Source: Streptomyces sp. AW19M42 | Lineage (GTDB): Bacteria > Actinomycetota > Actinomycetes > Streptomycetales > Streptomycetaceae | NCBI GenBank assembly: GCA_000470535.1 | Contig: CBRG010000211.1 | Location: 1-34,644, forward strand | Length of the DNA stretch: 34,644 nt | Reading direction: 5' to 3' | Shown here: piece after piece, positions 7,161 through 16,351 of the stretch | Numbering within the stretch: position 1 is the first letter of the stretch | Layout: each line of letters starts with the position of its first letter | Translations under genes and position numbers: made by a program | The notes under the pieces: generated by a model | The model's input: only the letters and a program-made list of their open reading frames with translations | Told to the model about the DNA's origin: nothing | Databases searched by the model: none

Positions 7161-8012
7161 ATGTCTGTGCTGGTCGGCCTGATCGTGATGCTCGGCATGC
7201 TGGTGATCGTGCCGGCCGGGCTGCGGCTGGCGAACGTACCGGAGCTCGACCGGATCCGGCGGCTGTGGCCGGCCTTCGCCGTGCCCGGAGCCGTCTCCCT
7301 CTGGCTGCCGCGCGGCCCAGCCGCCACGGCCCTCGCTCTCTGCTACGCACTCGGGGCCGCGCTCCTCGCGCTGCACGCACTGGCCCGGCTCGTCCGCCGC
7401 TCCGCACCGATTCGCGCCCCGCGTACGGCACCGGCCGAGATCGCGCTGCTCACCGCCCTGGTGACGCCCGCGATCGCCGCCACCGCGCTGGTCGCTGAGC
7501 GCTCCGGCAGCACGCTGTTCGGATTCGGCCCCGGCATCCTGGCGCTGACCGTGCCGCACTTCCACTTCGCCGGGTTCGCCGCCGCTCTGGTCTCCGGACT
7601 GCTCTGCCGGCTCGTGGACAGCCCGGCGGGCCGGTTCGCGGCACTGAGCGTGCCGCTCGGCACCCTGCTCGTCCTGATCGGCTACTTCGTCGGGGAGTGG
7701 GCCGAGCTCGCCGGCGCGGTCGTGCTGACGGCGGGGATGTGGGCCACCGCCCTGCTGACCTGGCGACGGATCCGCACGGGCCGCGACCGGGCCACCCGGC
7801 TGCTGCTCGGCACCTCGGCCGGCGTGCTCGCGGTGACCATGGCGCTGGCGCTGAGCTGGGCGCTGGGCGAGGCCACCGGACTGCCCCACCCCACCCTGAC
7901 CTGGATGGCCGCCACCCACGGCGTGGGCAACGCGCTGGGCTTCGCGCTCTGCTCGGTGCTCGCCTGGAAGCGGCTCCGCGACCGCACCGACCGCGAAGGA
8001 CGCATCGTATGA
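7161..8012 (+). CDS. YndJ-family integral membrane protein
   Basis: A 283-residue polytopic membrane protein with about eight or nine hydrophobic helices. It resembles the YndJ family: the segment FGPGILALTVPHFHFAGF, with its His-x-His-x pair in a membrane helix, and the end segment THGVGNALGFALCSVLAW are the parts recognised. The in-membrane histidines could bind metal or a cofactor, which is inference. Function of the family is not established. ATG at 7161 follows AAGGGGG. The stop overlaps the start of the DUF1990 gene (ATGA), so the two are translationally coupled. It is controlled by the operator-flanked promoter just upstream. Confidence 0.75.
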   Translation: MSVLVGLIVMLGMLVIVPAGLRLANVPELDRIRRLWPAFAVPGAVSLWLPRGPAATALALCYALGAALLALHALARLVRRSAPIRAPRTAPAEIALLTALVTPAIAATALVAERSGSTLFGFGPGILALTVPHFHFAGFAAALVSGLLCRLVDSPAGRFAALSVPLGTLLVLIGYFVGEWAELAGAVVLTAGMWATALLTWRRIRTGRDRATRLLLGTSAGVLAVTMALALSWALGEATGLPHPTLTWMAATHGVGNALGFALCSVLAWKRLRDRTDREGRIV

Positions 8013-8533
8013 GCACGCTGACCTACCCCGAGGCGGGCGCCACCCGTCTCGGCCCGCTCCCCGACGGCTACCACCACCTGCACCACCGGAACCGGGTCGG
8101 CCGCGGCCGCGCGGACTTCGAGGCCGCGGGGGCGGCCGTCACCGAGTTCCGTATGCACCGGGCCTCCGGCGCCGGGGTCGAGGCGTCGGCACCACGCGCC
8201 GAGCCCGGTGGAGCTGTTCGGGTGTCCCTCGGGGCCGGCCCGGTCTCGTTCTCCGTGCCCTGCCAGGTCATCTGGACCGAGTACGGGACTCAGCGCATCG
8301 GCTTCGCCTACGGGACGCTGCCCCGGCACCCCGAGTGCGGTGAGGAGTCCTTCGTGGTCGACCTGGCCGACGACGGGACGGTGTCGTTCACCGTCATGGC
8401 GTTCAGCCGCCCGGCCCGCTGGTACGCCCGGCTCGCCGGTCCGCTCGTACCGGTGGCCCAGCGCTGGTACGCGCGCAGGCTCGGCCGCACCCTGCGCCGG
8501 ATCGTCACGCAGGCGCGCCAGAAGCCGAACTGA
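8009..8533 (+). CDS. DUF1990 family protein
   Basis: A 174-residue soluble protein of the DUF1990 (UPF0548) family. Recognised features are the early NRVGRGRADFEAA motif, a middle beta-rich part with PCQVIWTE and RIGFAYGTLPRHPECGEESF, and the late FSRPARWYARLAGP segment, which in this family gives a cup-like fold thought to hold a small hydrophobic ligand. No catalytic residue is known. The start ATG overlaps the YndJ stop by four bases. The lipase maturation factor gene follows after 37 bases on the same strand. A lipid or membrane-related role is suggested only by these neighbours. Confidence 0.8.
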   Translation: MSTLTYPEAGATRLGPLPDGYHHLHHRNRVGRGRADFEAAGAAVTEFRMHRASGAGVEASAPRAEPGGAVRVSLGAGPVSFSVPCQVIWTEYGTQRIGFAYGTLPRHPECGEESFVVDLADDGTVSFTVMAFSRPARWYARLAGPLVPVAQRWYARRLGRTLRRIVTQARQKPN

Positions 8534-8570
8534 CCCGCCGAAAGGAGCCGCGGGGCCGATACTGGGGGCG

Positions 8571-10004
8571 ATGGAGTGGTTCACCGCAGACGGGTACTGG
8601 CTCAGCCGGCTGATCTTTCAGCGGGCGCTCGCCGTCATCTATCTGACCGCCTTCCTCACCGCCGCGCTCCAGTTCCGGGCGCTGACCGGTGAACGCGGCA
8701 TGCTGCCCGTCCCCGCGCTGCTCCGGCGCACCGACTGGCGCACCGCCCCCGGGCTCTTCCGGCTCCATTACTCCGACCGGTTCTTCGCGCTGGTCGCCTG
8801 GACCGGCTGCGCGCTCTCCGTCGCCCTGATCGCGGGCGCGGACGCTCGGCTGCCGCTGTGGGCGGCGATGCTGCTGTGGGCCCTGCCCTGGGCGCTGTAC
8901 CTGTCGATCGTCCAGGTCGGGGACGTCTGGTACGGCTTCGGCTGGGAGTCGCTGCTGCTGGAGACCGGTTTCCTCGCCGTCTTCCTCGGCAACGGGCACA
9001 CCGCTCCGCCGGTGCTGGTGCTGTGGCTGCTGCGCTGGGTGCTGTTCCGGGTCGAGTTCGGGGCCGGGATGATCAAGATCCGCGGCGACGAGTGCTGGCG
9101 TGGGCTGACGTGTCTGTACTTCCACCACGAGACCCAGCCGATGCCCGGACCGCTGAGCTGGTTCTTCCACCATCTGCCACGGCCGCTGCACCGGGCCGAG
9201 GTGGCGGCCAACCATGTGACCCAACTGCTGCTCCCGGTCCTGCTCTTCACCCCGCAGCCGGTGGCGGGCACGGCGGCGGGTCTGATGGTCCTCACCCAGC
9301 TGTGGCTGGTGCTGTCGGGGAACTTCGCCTGGCTCAACTGGCTGACGATCGCGCTCGCCCTGTCGGCCGTCGACTGGTCCCCGGCGGCCGCGCCGCCCGC
9401 GCAGTCCGCCGCGCCCCTCTGGTACGAGGTGGTGGTCTTCGCCGTCACCGCCCTGGTCCTGTTTCTCAGTTACCGCCCGGCCCGCAATCTGGTCTCGCGC
9501 CGCCAGGCGATGAACCGCTCCTTCGACCCGCTGCACCTGGTCAACACCTACGGCGCTTTCGGCAGCATCAGCCGGGTCCGGCTGGAGGTGGTGGTGGAGG
9601 GGACGGACGAGCGGACCGTTGGTCCTGACACGGTCTGGCGGGAGTACGGATTCCGCGGGAAGCCCGGAGATCCGCGGCGGCTGCCGCGCCAGTTCGCCCC
9701 GTACCACCTGCGGCTCGACTGGATGATGTGGTTCGCCGCACTCTCGCCCGCCTATGCCCGCCCCTGGTTCGGGCCGTTCGTCCAGCGGCTGCTGGAGAAC
9801 GACCGGGACACGCTGCGGCTGCTGCGGCACAACCCGTTCCCGGATGCGCCGCCGGAGCACGTCCGCGCCAGGGTGTACCGCTACCGGTACACGAACTGGC
9901 GCGAACTGCGGGCCACCGGGCACTGGTGGCACCGCACCTACGTGCGGGAGTTCATGCGCCCGGTGCCCCGCCCCGGGCCGGTCAGCCCTTCCAGCCGATC
10001 ATGA
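8571..10004 (+). CDS. Lipase maturation factor (LMF) family membrane protein
   Basis: A 477-residue protein of the LMF1/LMF2-like family. In animals LMF1 helps fold secreted lipases in the ER; bacterial members are uncharacterised. Several membrane helices occupy about residues 15-300, with family signatures GWESLLLE, LLRWVLFRVEFGAGMIKIRG and CLYFHHETQPMP, followed by a soluble C-terminal part with RLDWMMWFAAL and RARVYRYRYTNW. The ATG at 8571 has GGGGGCG directly before it and an AAAGGAG 24 bases upstream, so translation may rely partly on coupling. It is the third gene of the YndJ operon. Its 3' end runs 23 bases into the remnant fucosidase gene on the other strand. Family call is confident; substrate is unknown. 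Confidence 0.85.
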   Translation: MEWFTADGYWLSRLIFQRALAVIYLTAFLTAALQFRALTGERGMLPVPALLRRTDWRTAPGLFRLHYSDRFFALVAWTGCALSVALIAGADARLPLWAAMLLWALPWALYLSIVQVGDVWYGFGWESLLLETGFLAVFLGNGHTAPPVLVLWLLRWVLFRVEFGAGMIKIRGDECWRGLTCLYFHHETQPMPGPLSWFFHHLPRPLHRAEVAANHVTQLLLPVLLFTPQPVAGTAAGLMVLTQLWLVLSGNFAWLNWLTIALALSAVDWSPAAAPPAQSAAPLWYEVVVFAVTALVLFLSYRPARNLVSRRQAMNRSFDPLHLVNTYGAFGSISRVRLEVVVEGTDERTVGPDTVWREYGFRGKPGDPRRLPRQFAPYHLRLDWMMWFAALSPAYARPWFGPFVQRLLENDRDTLRLLRHNPFPDAPPEHVRARVYRYRYTNWRELRATGHWWHRTYVREFMRPVPRPGPVSPSSRS

Positions 10005-10696
10005 ACACCCAGGCGTGCTCGCCTGTCCTGCGGGCCGCCGCCGGTACGTCGATCACCAGCGCGTCACCGGTCGTGCGCCAGCTCAGCGGCCGGTCGTACC
10101 CGAGCAGCGTGATCCGGTCACCGCTGCGGACGGGCACGGGGGGGCCTTGACCGTCAGGGTCGCGCCGGGCCGGACCAGCGAGTGGATGTAGAACGCCCGG
10201 TCCGGCCGGACGGTGAACCGCAGGTCCTCGCCCAGCTGCGGCATCCGGGACCAGTACGTGGTGTCGTAGATCGCCTCTCCGTTGGTCTTGAGCCACTCTC
10301 CCGTCTCCCGCAGCCTGCCCTGCGCTGCATGATGTCGGGAATGGTGCCGTCGGCCTTCGGCTTGATGTCCAACTGGAAATTGCCGTTCTTGGAGACGATG
10401 TCGACGAGCGAGTGCACGATCTCCTCTGCCGTCATGTACTTCTCGTCCGGCGTCTGCGCGTTGTAGCTGTACGGGTCGACGCCCCGGCTGGACTCCCACT
10501 TGGCGGTGACGATCTGGTCGTACGTCGTGTACTCGGGCGTGGTGAAGTCGTGCGAACCGATTCCGGAGCGGTCGTTGACGCTCACGTCGATCGGCCGGGC
10601 CCGGTTCTTGGCGTGGTTGAAGTACTCGGCGAGCACCCGGTGGCTGTCGTTGTCGCCGCCGATGTCGCACCAGATGATCTCGGGGTCGTACCGTTC
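9982..10696 (-). pseudogene. GH29 alpha-L-fucosidase remnant (truncated and frameshifted)
   Basis: Three pieces in different frames join into the C-terminal ~235 residues of a family 29 alpha-L-fucosidase. The first reads YDPEIIWCDIGGDND, around the family's nucleophile Asp, then RPIDVSVNDRSG, FTTPEY, WESSRGVDPYSYN and IVSKNGNFQLDIKP. A one-base shift near 10318-10325 moves to LRETGEWLKTNGEAIYDTTYW, and a second at the seven-G run 10138-10144 moves to the final RITLLGYDRPLSW...VFMIGWKG. Everything before the nucleophile is missing and an in-frame TAG stands at 10697-10699. Intact family members are at least 400 residues. Truncation plus two frameshifts argues for real decay; the shift in the homopolymer alone could be a sequencing error. 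Confidence 0.88.
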
Positions 10697-10872
10697 CTAC
10701 TCAGTGAGCAGGAGTGGGCCTTGGACCCACTGTCTGGCACTGCGCGCACCCCACCTCACTCATGCACCCCCAACGGGCAGCAACTCACAACTTCTCTCCC
10801 GCATCCATCGGATGACTCGGGGGGAGAGCGGGGCGGGCCGGGCCTCCGGCGTCCGCCCCCGCCTCCCGTCGG
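10697..10872. other. Non-coding debris between fucosidase remnant and amt
   Basis: Homology to the fucosidase stops at about 10697. The next 176 bases hold no good gene and are lower in GC around 10730-10800. On the plus strand 10690-10730 can be read as LLSEQEWALDPL, loosely like the start of some DDE transposases, but it runs for only a dozen residues. AGTGGG (10713-10718) and CCCACT (10726-10731) form a small hairpin. Confidence 0.35.
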
Positions 10873-12222
10873 CTACTTCTCCTGCCGACGGGCCCGCAGC
10901 AGGGTGCTGATCTGCTTGACGAGTTCGTCGTCGCTGGCCACCGGCTTGTCGGGGATCAGCGCGCCGAGGCGCTCGGCGGTCTGGAAGTCGTATGCCCGCT
11001 CCTGCTCCTCACCGGGAACCCGGTCGTACTCCTCCTCGGCGCGGAAACCGACGGTCAGGTCGACGGCCTTGGCGATGAGCCAGGTCAGGATGAAGGAGAA
11101 GGCGATCACGGCGACGACCGCGACGAGCTGCTTGCCCAGCAGCCCCCAGCCGCCCCCGTAGAAGAGGCCCTCCTTGCCGCTGATGCGCGCGGTGGCGAAC
11201 AGGCCGACCATGATCAGGCCGATCAGACCGCCGACACCGTGCACGCCCACCACGTCGAGCGTGTCGTCCACGTTGAAGCGGAACTTCAGGGTGATCGCGA
11301 ACGCGCAGACCGCGCCGACGACGAGGCCGGTGATGACCGCGCCCAGCGTGTTGATCTCACCGCAGGCCGGGGTGATGGCGACCATGCCCGCGACGGCGGA
11401 CGAGACGACGCCCATCGTGGTGACCCGGCCGGTGCGCCACTTCTCCACCAGCGGCCACGTGACCATTGCGCCCGCGGCCCCGAGCTGGGTGTTGATGAAG
11501 GCCGCGGCCGCGGCGCCCTGGTCACTCAGCGCCGAGCCGGAGTTGAACCCGAACCAGCCGAACCAGAGCAGGCCGACCCCGATGACCACAAGCGGGATGT
11601 TGTTGGGGCGCTCCTCGCGGCGGGCGAAGTCGCGCGGTGCCCGCAGGACGAGCGCGACGGCCAGGCCCGCCACACCGGAGTTGAGCTCCACCGGGAGGCC
11701 GCCGGCGAAGTCGAGGGCGCCGAGGTGCCTGACGATCCAGCCGTCCGTGTCGAACACCCAGTGCGCGATGGGGATGTAGACGATGAGCAGCCACAGCACG
11801 ACGAAGACCAGCCAGCCCCGCATCGTGGCGCGGTCCGCGATCGAACCGCTGATCAGCGCCACCGTGATGATGGCGAAGCCCATCTGGAAGGTGCTGTAGA
11901 CGTAGGTGGGGATCGCCCCGGTCAGTGTCGTCAGGTCGATGCCGCGCATGAACACGTGGTCGAGGTTGCCGATGACTCCGGCACCGCCCACATCGGGGCC
12001 GAAGGCGAGGGTGTATCCGATGACCCACCAGACGAGGGTGCCGAACGCGAGCGCGGCGAAGCTCATCTTGATCATCATCAGCACGTGCTTGGTGCGCACC
12101 ATGCCGCCGTAGAAGAACGCGAGACCGGGCGTCATCAACAGCACCATGGCGGTGGAGGCGAGCAGCCAGGCGGTGTCACCGGAGTCGTACGCGGGTGGCA
12201 TCGGCGCGGGAGCGGTGTTCAT
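10873..12222 (-). CDS. amt: Ammonium transporter (Amt family) with Glu in the first pore-His position
   Basis: A 449-residue Amt/Mep channel with about 11 membrane helices that brings ammonium across the cell membrane. Typical strings are PGLAFFYGGMVRTKHVL, FQMGFAIITVALISG, YIPIAHWVF, WFGWFGFNSGSAL and LDVVGVHGVGGLIG. The second pore histidine is His328. At the first, the usual DFAGGxxVHI reads DFAGGLPVEL, giving Glu179 (codon 11686-11688), the state known from fungal Mep1/Mep3 rather than most bacterial AmtB. The long C-terminal tail (from about 390) holds EEEYDRVPGEEQERAY, a variant of the usual regulatory tail. No glnK gene is adjacent. ATG at 12222 follows GAGG. It lies 41 bp after ureD and probably belongs to the urease operon, where it may handle released ammonia or scavenge it. 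Confidence 0.93.
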   Translation of the reverse strand: MNTAPAPMPPAYDSGDTAWLLASTAMVLLMTPGLAFFYGGMVRTKHVLMMIKMSFAALAFGTLVWWVIGYTLAFGPDVGGAGVIGNLDHVFMRGIDLTTLTGAIPTYVYSTFQMGFAIITVALISGSIADRATMRGWLVFVVLWLLIVYIPIAHWVFDTDGWIVRHLGALDFAGGLPVELNSGVAGLAVALVLRAPRDFARREERPNNIPLVVIGVGLLWFGWFGFNSGSALSDQGAAAAAFINTQLGAAGAMVTWPLVEKWRTGRVTTMGVVSSAVAGMVAITPACGEINTLGAVITGLVVGAVCAFAITLKFRFNVDDTLDVVGVHGVGGLIGLIMVGLFATARISGKEGLFYGGGWGLLGKQLVAVVAVIAFSFILTWLIAKAVDLTVGFRAEEEYDRVPGEEQERAYDFQTAERLGALIPDKPVASDDELVKQISTLLRARRQEK

Positions 12223-12263
12223 CGGCGGATACCTCGTGGGTGTCGTGGGGGGTGGGCAGGGCG

Positions 12264-13223
12264 TTACGTCTTGCGCAGATCGGGGGCCGGATGGCCGGTG
12301 AGCAGTCGGCGCACGGACTGCCAGGCGGCCTGATGGGCCGCGGCGACCCGGATCGGGCTGTCGTCCAGCAAGCGCACCCAGGCGCCGCAGTCCCGGGGCA
12401 GGACGCTCACCCCGTACAGGACACCGAGCGGGGCCAGCGCCCCGTGCAGGGCGTCGGCCACGTCGGCGGCGGGCGCGCGGTCGGTCACCACGAAGAGCGA
12501 GGCGACATGGTCGTGGCCGGCGAACACCCCGGGGCCGAGGACTCCCGCGCTGTCAGGGCCGGGGGCCAGGCGCAGGGTGTCGAGGGCGAGCAGGGTGCCG
12601 TCGGGCCTGCTGATGCGCAGGTCCGTGGCGAGCACCCGGTAGGCGTGGCGTTCACCCCGGGCGAGCCGTCCGGCGGTGAGGGTGTCGCCCACGACGGCGG
12701 TGGCGCCGCTCGCCACCGTGACCTCGGTGCGCTGGTAGAAGCGCGCGTCCTTGAACGGGATCAGCGGGTCCGGCAGGTACTCGACGTAGCTCCCGGCCTC
12801 CGCCGTCAGGTGCACCCGCTGGCTCGCGTAGTCGTGCTCCATCCGGAAGACCTTGGTGGCGGCCTGGGTGGTCAGATGGACCTGGGTGTCCGGGCCGCAC
12901 CGGAAGTCCGTGCGGTAGCGGTCGGCCTGGGCGTAGCCGCCGCCGGTCGCCATCAGGTAGACGTAGCTCATGCCGGGCAGCGCCGGGTCGATCCACAGCG
13001 GCCGCATGATCTGCAGCGGTGTCTTCTGGTAGCGCTCGACGAGTTCGGTGCGCCCGCCCCGCACGGCGAAGGCCAGGTCGAGGATGCCGACCTTGGCCGG
13101 GGACCCGGGCGCGAGCGTGTCGGGCACGGAGGCCAGCGCCGCCACGTCCGGAGGGACCCGGACCGCGGCGTAGTACTCCTCGGCGAGCCGGTCGGCCGGT
13201 GGCCGGTGCGGGGCGAGCGTCAT
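12264..13223 (-). CDS. ureD: Urease accessory protein UreD
   Basis: A 319-residue scaffold protein that binds apo-urease first and lets UreF and UreG deliver nickel. Recognised parts are LPGMSYVYLMATGGGYAQADRY, QVHLTTQAATKVFRM, GSYVEYLPDPLIPFKDARFYQ and GERHAYRVL. Length and order match actinobacterial UreD. The ATG at 13223 is one base after the ureG stop, so translation is coupled. The following gene is amt. Identity is secure from sequence and from its place in an otherwise complete ureABCFGD set. Confidence 0.93.
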   Translation of the reverse strand: MTLAPHRPPADRLAEEYYAAVRVPPDVAALASVPDTLAPGSPAKVGILDLAFAVRGGRTELVERYQKTPLQIMRPLWIDPALPGMSYVYLMATGGGYAQADRYRTDFRCGPDTQVHLTTQAATKVFRMEHDYASQRVHLTAEAGSYVEYLPDPLIPFKDARFYQRTEVTVASGATAVVGDTLTAGRLARGERHAYRVLATDLRISRPDGTLLALDTLRLAPGPDSAGVLGPGVFAGHDHVASLFVVTDRAPAADVADALHGALAPLGVLYGVSVLPRDCGAWVRLLDDSPIRVAAAHQAAWQSVRRLLTGHPAPDLRKT

Positions 13224-13224
13224 C

Positions 13225-13845
13225 TCAGATCAGCACCTTGCGGCGCGATTCGAGGTAGACCGCGATGTCGTCGATACCGACACCGGTCAGGCAGTCGGTG
13301 AGGACGACGGGGCGGTTGTCCCGGACCCGGTGGGCGTCGGACTCCATGATGCCGATGTCCGTGCGCACGTACTTGGCGATGTCGATCTTGTTGATGACGA
13401 GCAGATCGGACTCGGTGATGCCGGGGCCGCGCTTACGGGGCATCTTCTCGCCCTCCGCGGTGTCCAGCACGAAGAGGAAGAGGTCCACGAGGGCCGGGCT
13501 GAAGGTCAGCGTGAGGTTGTCCCCGCCGGACTCGTAGAACAGCGTGTCGGTGTCCGGGAAGCGCTCCAGCATCTCGGCGCCGGCCGCCAGGTTCATCGTG
13601 GGGTCGTCGCGTACGGCGGTGTGCGGGCAGGCGCCCGTCTCGACGCCGACGACCCGTTCCGGTTCCAGGACGCCGGCCAGGGTGCGGCGGACGTGCTGGG
13701 CGTCCTCCTGGGTGTAGATGTCGTTGGTGATGACGGCGGGGCGGTGCCCGCGCTCGATCAGCATCGGCACCAGCGCCTCGATGAGCGCCGTCTTGCCGGA
13801 TCCGACCGGTCCGCCGATGCCGACCCGCAGTACGTTGTCGTCCAT
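13225..13845 (-). CDS. ureG: Urease accessory GTPase UreG
   Basis: A 206-residue SIMIBI-class GTPase that couples GTP hydrolysis to nickel insertion into urease. The P-loop GGPVGSGKT is at residues 11-19, the nickel-binding CPH motif is in ETGACPHTAVRDD (about 69-81), the ESGGDNL switch follows, and NKID gives guanine specificity. The N terminus has no His-rich extension, so UreG itself would not store nickel; the His-rich role may fall to the CbiX-like protein in this operon. ATG at 13845 is 29 bases after the ureF stop with GGAG-type ribosome site nearby. Coupled to ureD downstream. Confidence 0.96.
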   Translation of the reverse strand: MDDNVLRVGIGGPVGSGKTALIEALVPMLIERGHRPAVITNDIYTQEDAQHVRRTLAGVLEPERVVGVETGACPHTAVRDDPTMNLAAGAEMLERFPDTDTLFYESGGDNLTLTFSPALVDLFLFVLDTAEGEKMPRKRGPGITESDLLVINKIDIAKYVRTDIGIMESDAHRVRDNRPVVLTDCLTGVGIDDIAVYLESRRKVLI

Positions 13846-13874
13846 GGTGCTCCCTGTGTATGACGGGGTGGATA

Positions 13875-14621
13875 TCAGCTGGCGAAGAGCCGGGCCTCGG
13901 CGCGCTCATGACGGCCCGACATGATGTCCGAGGCGAAGACGGTGGCGCCGACGTCGTCGAGTTCGCGCCGCAGCGCCGCCTCGACCGCCTCCTCGATGAC
14001 GGGCGCGGCGCCCCGCAGGAGTGTCTGCGCCGAGCGGTGGTCGGTCAGCCTGAGGCGCAGGGCCGCGCCCGCGAAGCTGACGCAGAAGGCGAACAGGTCG
14101 GAGGCGACGGCCTGCCGGACCGGGACCCCGGTCGCCGCGTAGATGAGACCGGCGGCCACCGCCTGGGTGCCGGGAGTCTCCCGGCGCACGACGCGGCCGA
14201 AGTATTCGCTGATCTCCGGGCGGTCGAAGACCTCCTGCCCGAGGTCCAGCAGCTGTCGTCCGGTCCGGGTGGCGGCCTGGCGCATCTCGCGGCCCAGCTT
14301 GGTCGCGAAGAGGTGCTCGTCGATCCGGACGACGGCCGCCGGGTCGCCCGCCGCCGTCGCGCGGTGGGCGAGCGCGAGCGCCGTGGCGTCGGCGGGGCCG
14401 ACGCCGTGCAGCAGCAGGTCGTGGAGCAGTTGCTCCACGGTGGCGGCGTCGACGGCCCCGGCCTGGGCGAAGCCCTCCAGGCTGTGCGACAGCGTGTAGA
14501 AGCCGCTCGGGAACGCCGAGTCGGTCAGCTGGAGGCTGACCAGCAACGGCCCGAGGCCGGTGGCGGCCGCGATCATGGCAGGCGGGGGGTGGCCCGCGCT
14601 GTCGCCCTCGTTGCGGTACAT
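13875..14621 (-). CDS. ureF: Urease accessory protein UreF
   Basis: A 248-residue all-helical accessory protein that bridges UreD and UreG in the nickel-loading complex. The family opening LLVSLQLTDSAFPSGFYTLSHSLEGFAQAG is near residues 24-54 (quoted parts: DSAFPSGFYTLSHSLEGF), with HLFATKLGREMRQAATRTGRQLL in the middle. I took ATG at 14621, five bases after the ureC stop, with AGGG just before it; an ATG at 14576 is also possible but has no ribosome site. The N-terminal 15 residues are then an extra stretch of low complexity. Neighbours ureC and ureG leave no doubt about the role. Confidence 0.9.
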   Translation of the reverse strand: MYRNEGDSAGHPPPAMIAAATGLGPLLVSLQLTDSAFPSGFYTLSHSLEGFAQAGAVDAATVEQLLHDLLLHGVGPADATALALAHRATAAGDPAAVVRIDEHLFATKLGREMRQAATRTGRQLLDLGQEVFDRPEISEYFGRVVRRETPGTQAVAAGLIYAATGVPVRQAVASDLFAFCVSFAGAALRLRLTDHRSAQTLLRGAAPVIEEAVEAALRRELDDVGATVFASDIMSGRHERAEARLFAS

Positions 14622-14626
14622 CTGCC

Positions 14627-16351
14627 CTAGACCAGGAAGTACAGGTGGTTGAGGGGCAGCGTCTCGGCCGGGTCGATGGTGGCGACCTTGCCGTTGAGCG
14701 TGACCTTGAACGTCTCCGGGTCGACCTGGATGTCCGGCAGGGCGTCGTTGCGGACCATGTTGTGCTTGCCGATGGTGCGGGTGCGCCGGACCGGCAGGAC
14801 CTTGCGTTCCAGGCCGAGTTCGGCGGGGACACCGGCGGCGATGCCCGCCTGGGACATGAAGGTGACGTGGGTGGCCTGCAGCGCCTTGCCGTACTGGCCG
14901 AACATCGGCCGGTAGATGACCGGTTGCGGGGTGGGCAGTGAGGCGTTGGGGTCGCCCATCTGGGCCCAGGAGACGATGCCGCCCTTGATCACCATCTTCG
15001 GCTTGGCCGCGAAGGAGTGGATGGGCCAGAGCACGATGTCGGCGATCTTGCCCTTCTCGATCGATCCGACGTGCTCGGCGATGCCGGAGGCGATGGCCGG
15101 GTTGATGGTGACCTTGGCGAGGTAGCGCAGCACCCGCTGGTTGTCGTTGCGCGCCGAGTCGCCCTCCATCCTGCCGAGCTTGTCCTTGCAGTGGTGCGCG
15201 GTCTGGAAGGCCCGGGTGACGGACTCCCCGACCCGGCCCATGGCCTGGGAGTCGGAGGAGAACATGCTGATCACGCCGAGGTCGTGCAGCACGGACTCGG
15301 CGGCGATCGTCTCGGCCCTCACCCGGCTGTCCGCGAAGGACACGTCCTCGGGGATGTCGTGGCTGAGGTGGTGGCAGACCATGACCATGTCCAGGAGCTC
15401 GTCCACCGAGTTCTTGGTGTAGGGCAGGGTCGGGTTGGTGGAGGACGGCAGGATGTTCGGCTCTCCGGCGACCCGCATGATGTCGGGGGCGTGGCCGCCG
15501 CCCGCGCCCTCGCTGTGGAAGGTGTGGATGGCCCGGCCGTCGATCGCGGAGCGGGTGTCCTCGAAGAAGCCGCTCTCGTTCAGGCTGTCGGTGTGGATGG
15601 AGACCTGGACGTCGTGCGCGTCCGCGACGTTCAGGGCGTTGTCGATGACGGCCGGGGTGGCGCCCCAGTCCTCGTGCACCTTGAGGCCGCAGGCGCCCGC
15701 CACGACCTGCTCGTTGAGCGCTTCCGGCAGGCTGCCGTTGCCCTTGCCCATGATGCCGAGGTTGACCGGGAAGCCCTCGGCGGCCTGGAGGAACCTGGCG
15801 ATGTTGAACGGGCCGGGGGTGCAGGTGGTGCCGTTGGTGCCGTCCGTCGGTCCGGTGCCGCCACCGATGAGGGTGGTGATGCCGTTGGTGAGCGCCTGTT
15901 CGGCCTGTTGCGGGGCGATCAGGTGGACGTGGGTGTCGATGGCGCCCGCGGTGGCGATGAGGTGCTCCCCCGCGATGGCCTCGGTGCCCGCGCCGATGAC
16001 CAGGTTCGGATCGACGTTGTTCTGGGTCTGCGGATTGCCGGACTTGCCGATGCCGACGATGAAGCCGTCCTTGATGCCGATGTCGCACTTGACCACGCCG
16101 ACCATCGGGTCGATGACCACGACGTTGGTGATGACGGTGTCGAGCGCGCCCTGGGCAGCGGTGATCTGCGGGTCGGAGGCCATGCCGTCCCGCATGGTCT
16201 TGCCGCCGCCGTAGAGGACCTCGTCGCCGTACTGGCCCTCGCTGTAGTCCTTCTCGACCTCGACGACGAGGTTGGTGTCGGCCAGGTGGAAGCGGTCTCC
16301 GACCGTCGGGCCGAACATGTCGGTGTACTGCTTGCGCGGCAGGATGGGCAT
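14627..16351 (-). CDS. ureC: Urease alpha subunit (UreC)
   Basis: The 574-residue catalytic subunit that hydrolyses urea to ammonia and carbamate with a dinuclear nickel site. All ligands are visible: His141 and His143 (THVH), Lys224 to be carbamylated (GLKVHEDWG), His253 (IHTD), His279 (HSEG), and Asp367 (SSDSQAMGR). The mobile-flap Cys326 and His327 lie in MVCHHLSHD. Length is normal for a bacterial alpha subunit. The ATG at 16351 shares a base with the ureB stop (TGATG). Nothing suggests loss of function. Confidence 0.98.
   Translation of the reverse strand: MPILPRKQYTDMFGPTVGDRFHLADTNLVVEVEKDYSEGQYGDEVLYGGGKTMRDGMASDPQITAAQGALDTVITNVVVIDPMVGVVKCDIGIKDGFIVGIGKSGNPQTQNNVDPNLVIGAGTEAIAGEHLIATAGAIDTHVHLIAPQQAEQALTNGITTLIGGGTGPTDGTNGTTCTPGPFNIARFLQAAEGFPVNLGIMGKGNGSLPEALNEQVVAGACGLKVHEDWGATPAVIDNALNVADAHDVQVSIHTDSLNESGFFEDTRSAIDGRAIHTFHSEGAGGGHAPDIMRVAGEPNILPSSTNPTLPYTKNSVDELLDMVMVCHHLSHDIPEDVSFADSRVRAETIAAESVLHDLGVISMFSSDSQAMGRVGESVTRAFQTAHHCKDKLGRMEGDSARNDNQRVLRYLAKVTINPAIASGIAEHVGSIEKGKIADIVLWPIHSFAAKPKMVIKGGIVSWAQMGDPNASLPTPQPVIYRPMFGQYGKALQATHVTFMSQAGIAAGVPAELGLERKVLPVRRTRTIGKHNMVRNDALPDIQVDPETFKVTLNGKVATIDPAETLPLNHLYFLV

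Noticed and set aside
10690..10730. Transposase start (LLSEQEWALDPL)
   Set aside because: Only about twelve residues can be read, there are no inverted repeats or target duplication, and no further transposase sequence follows.
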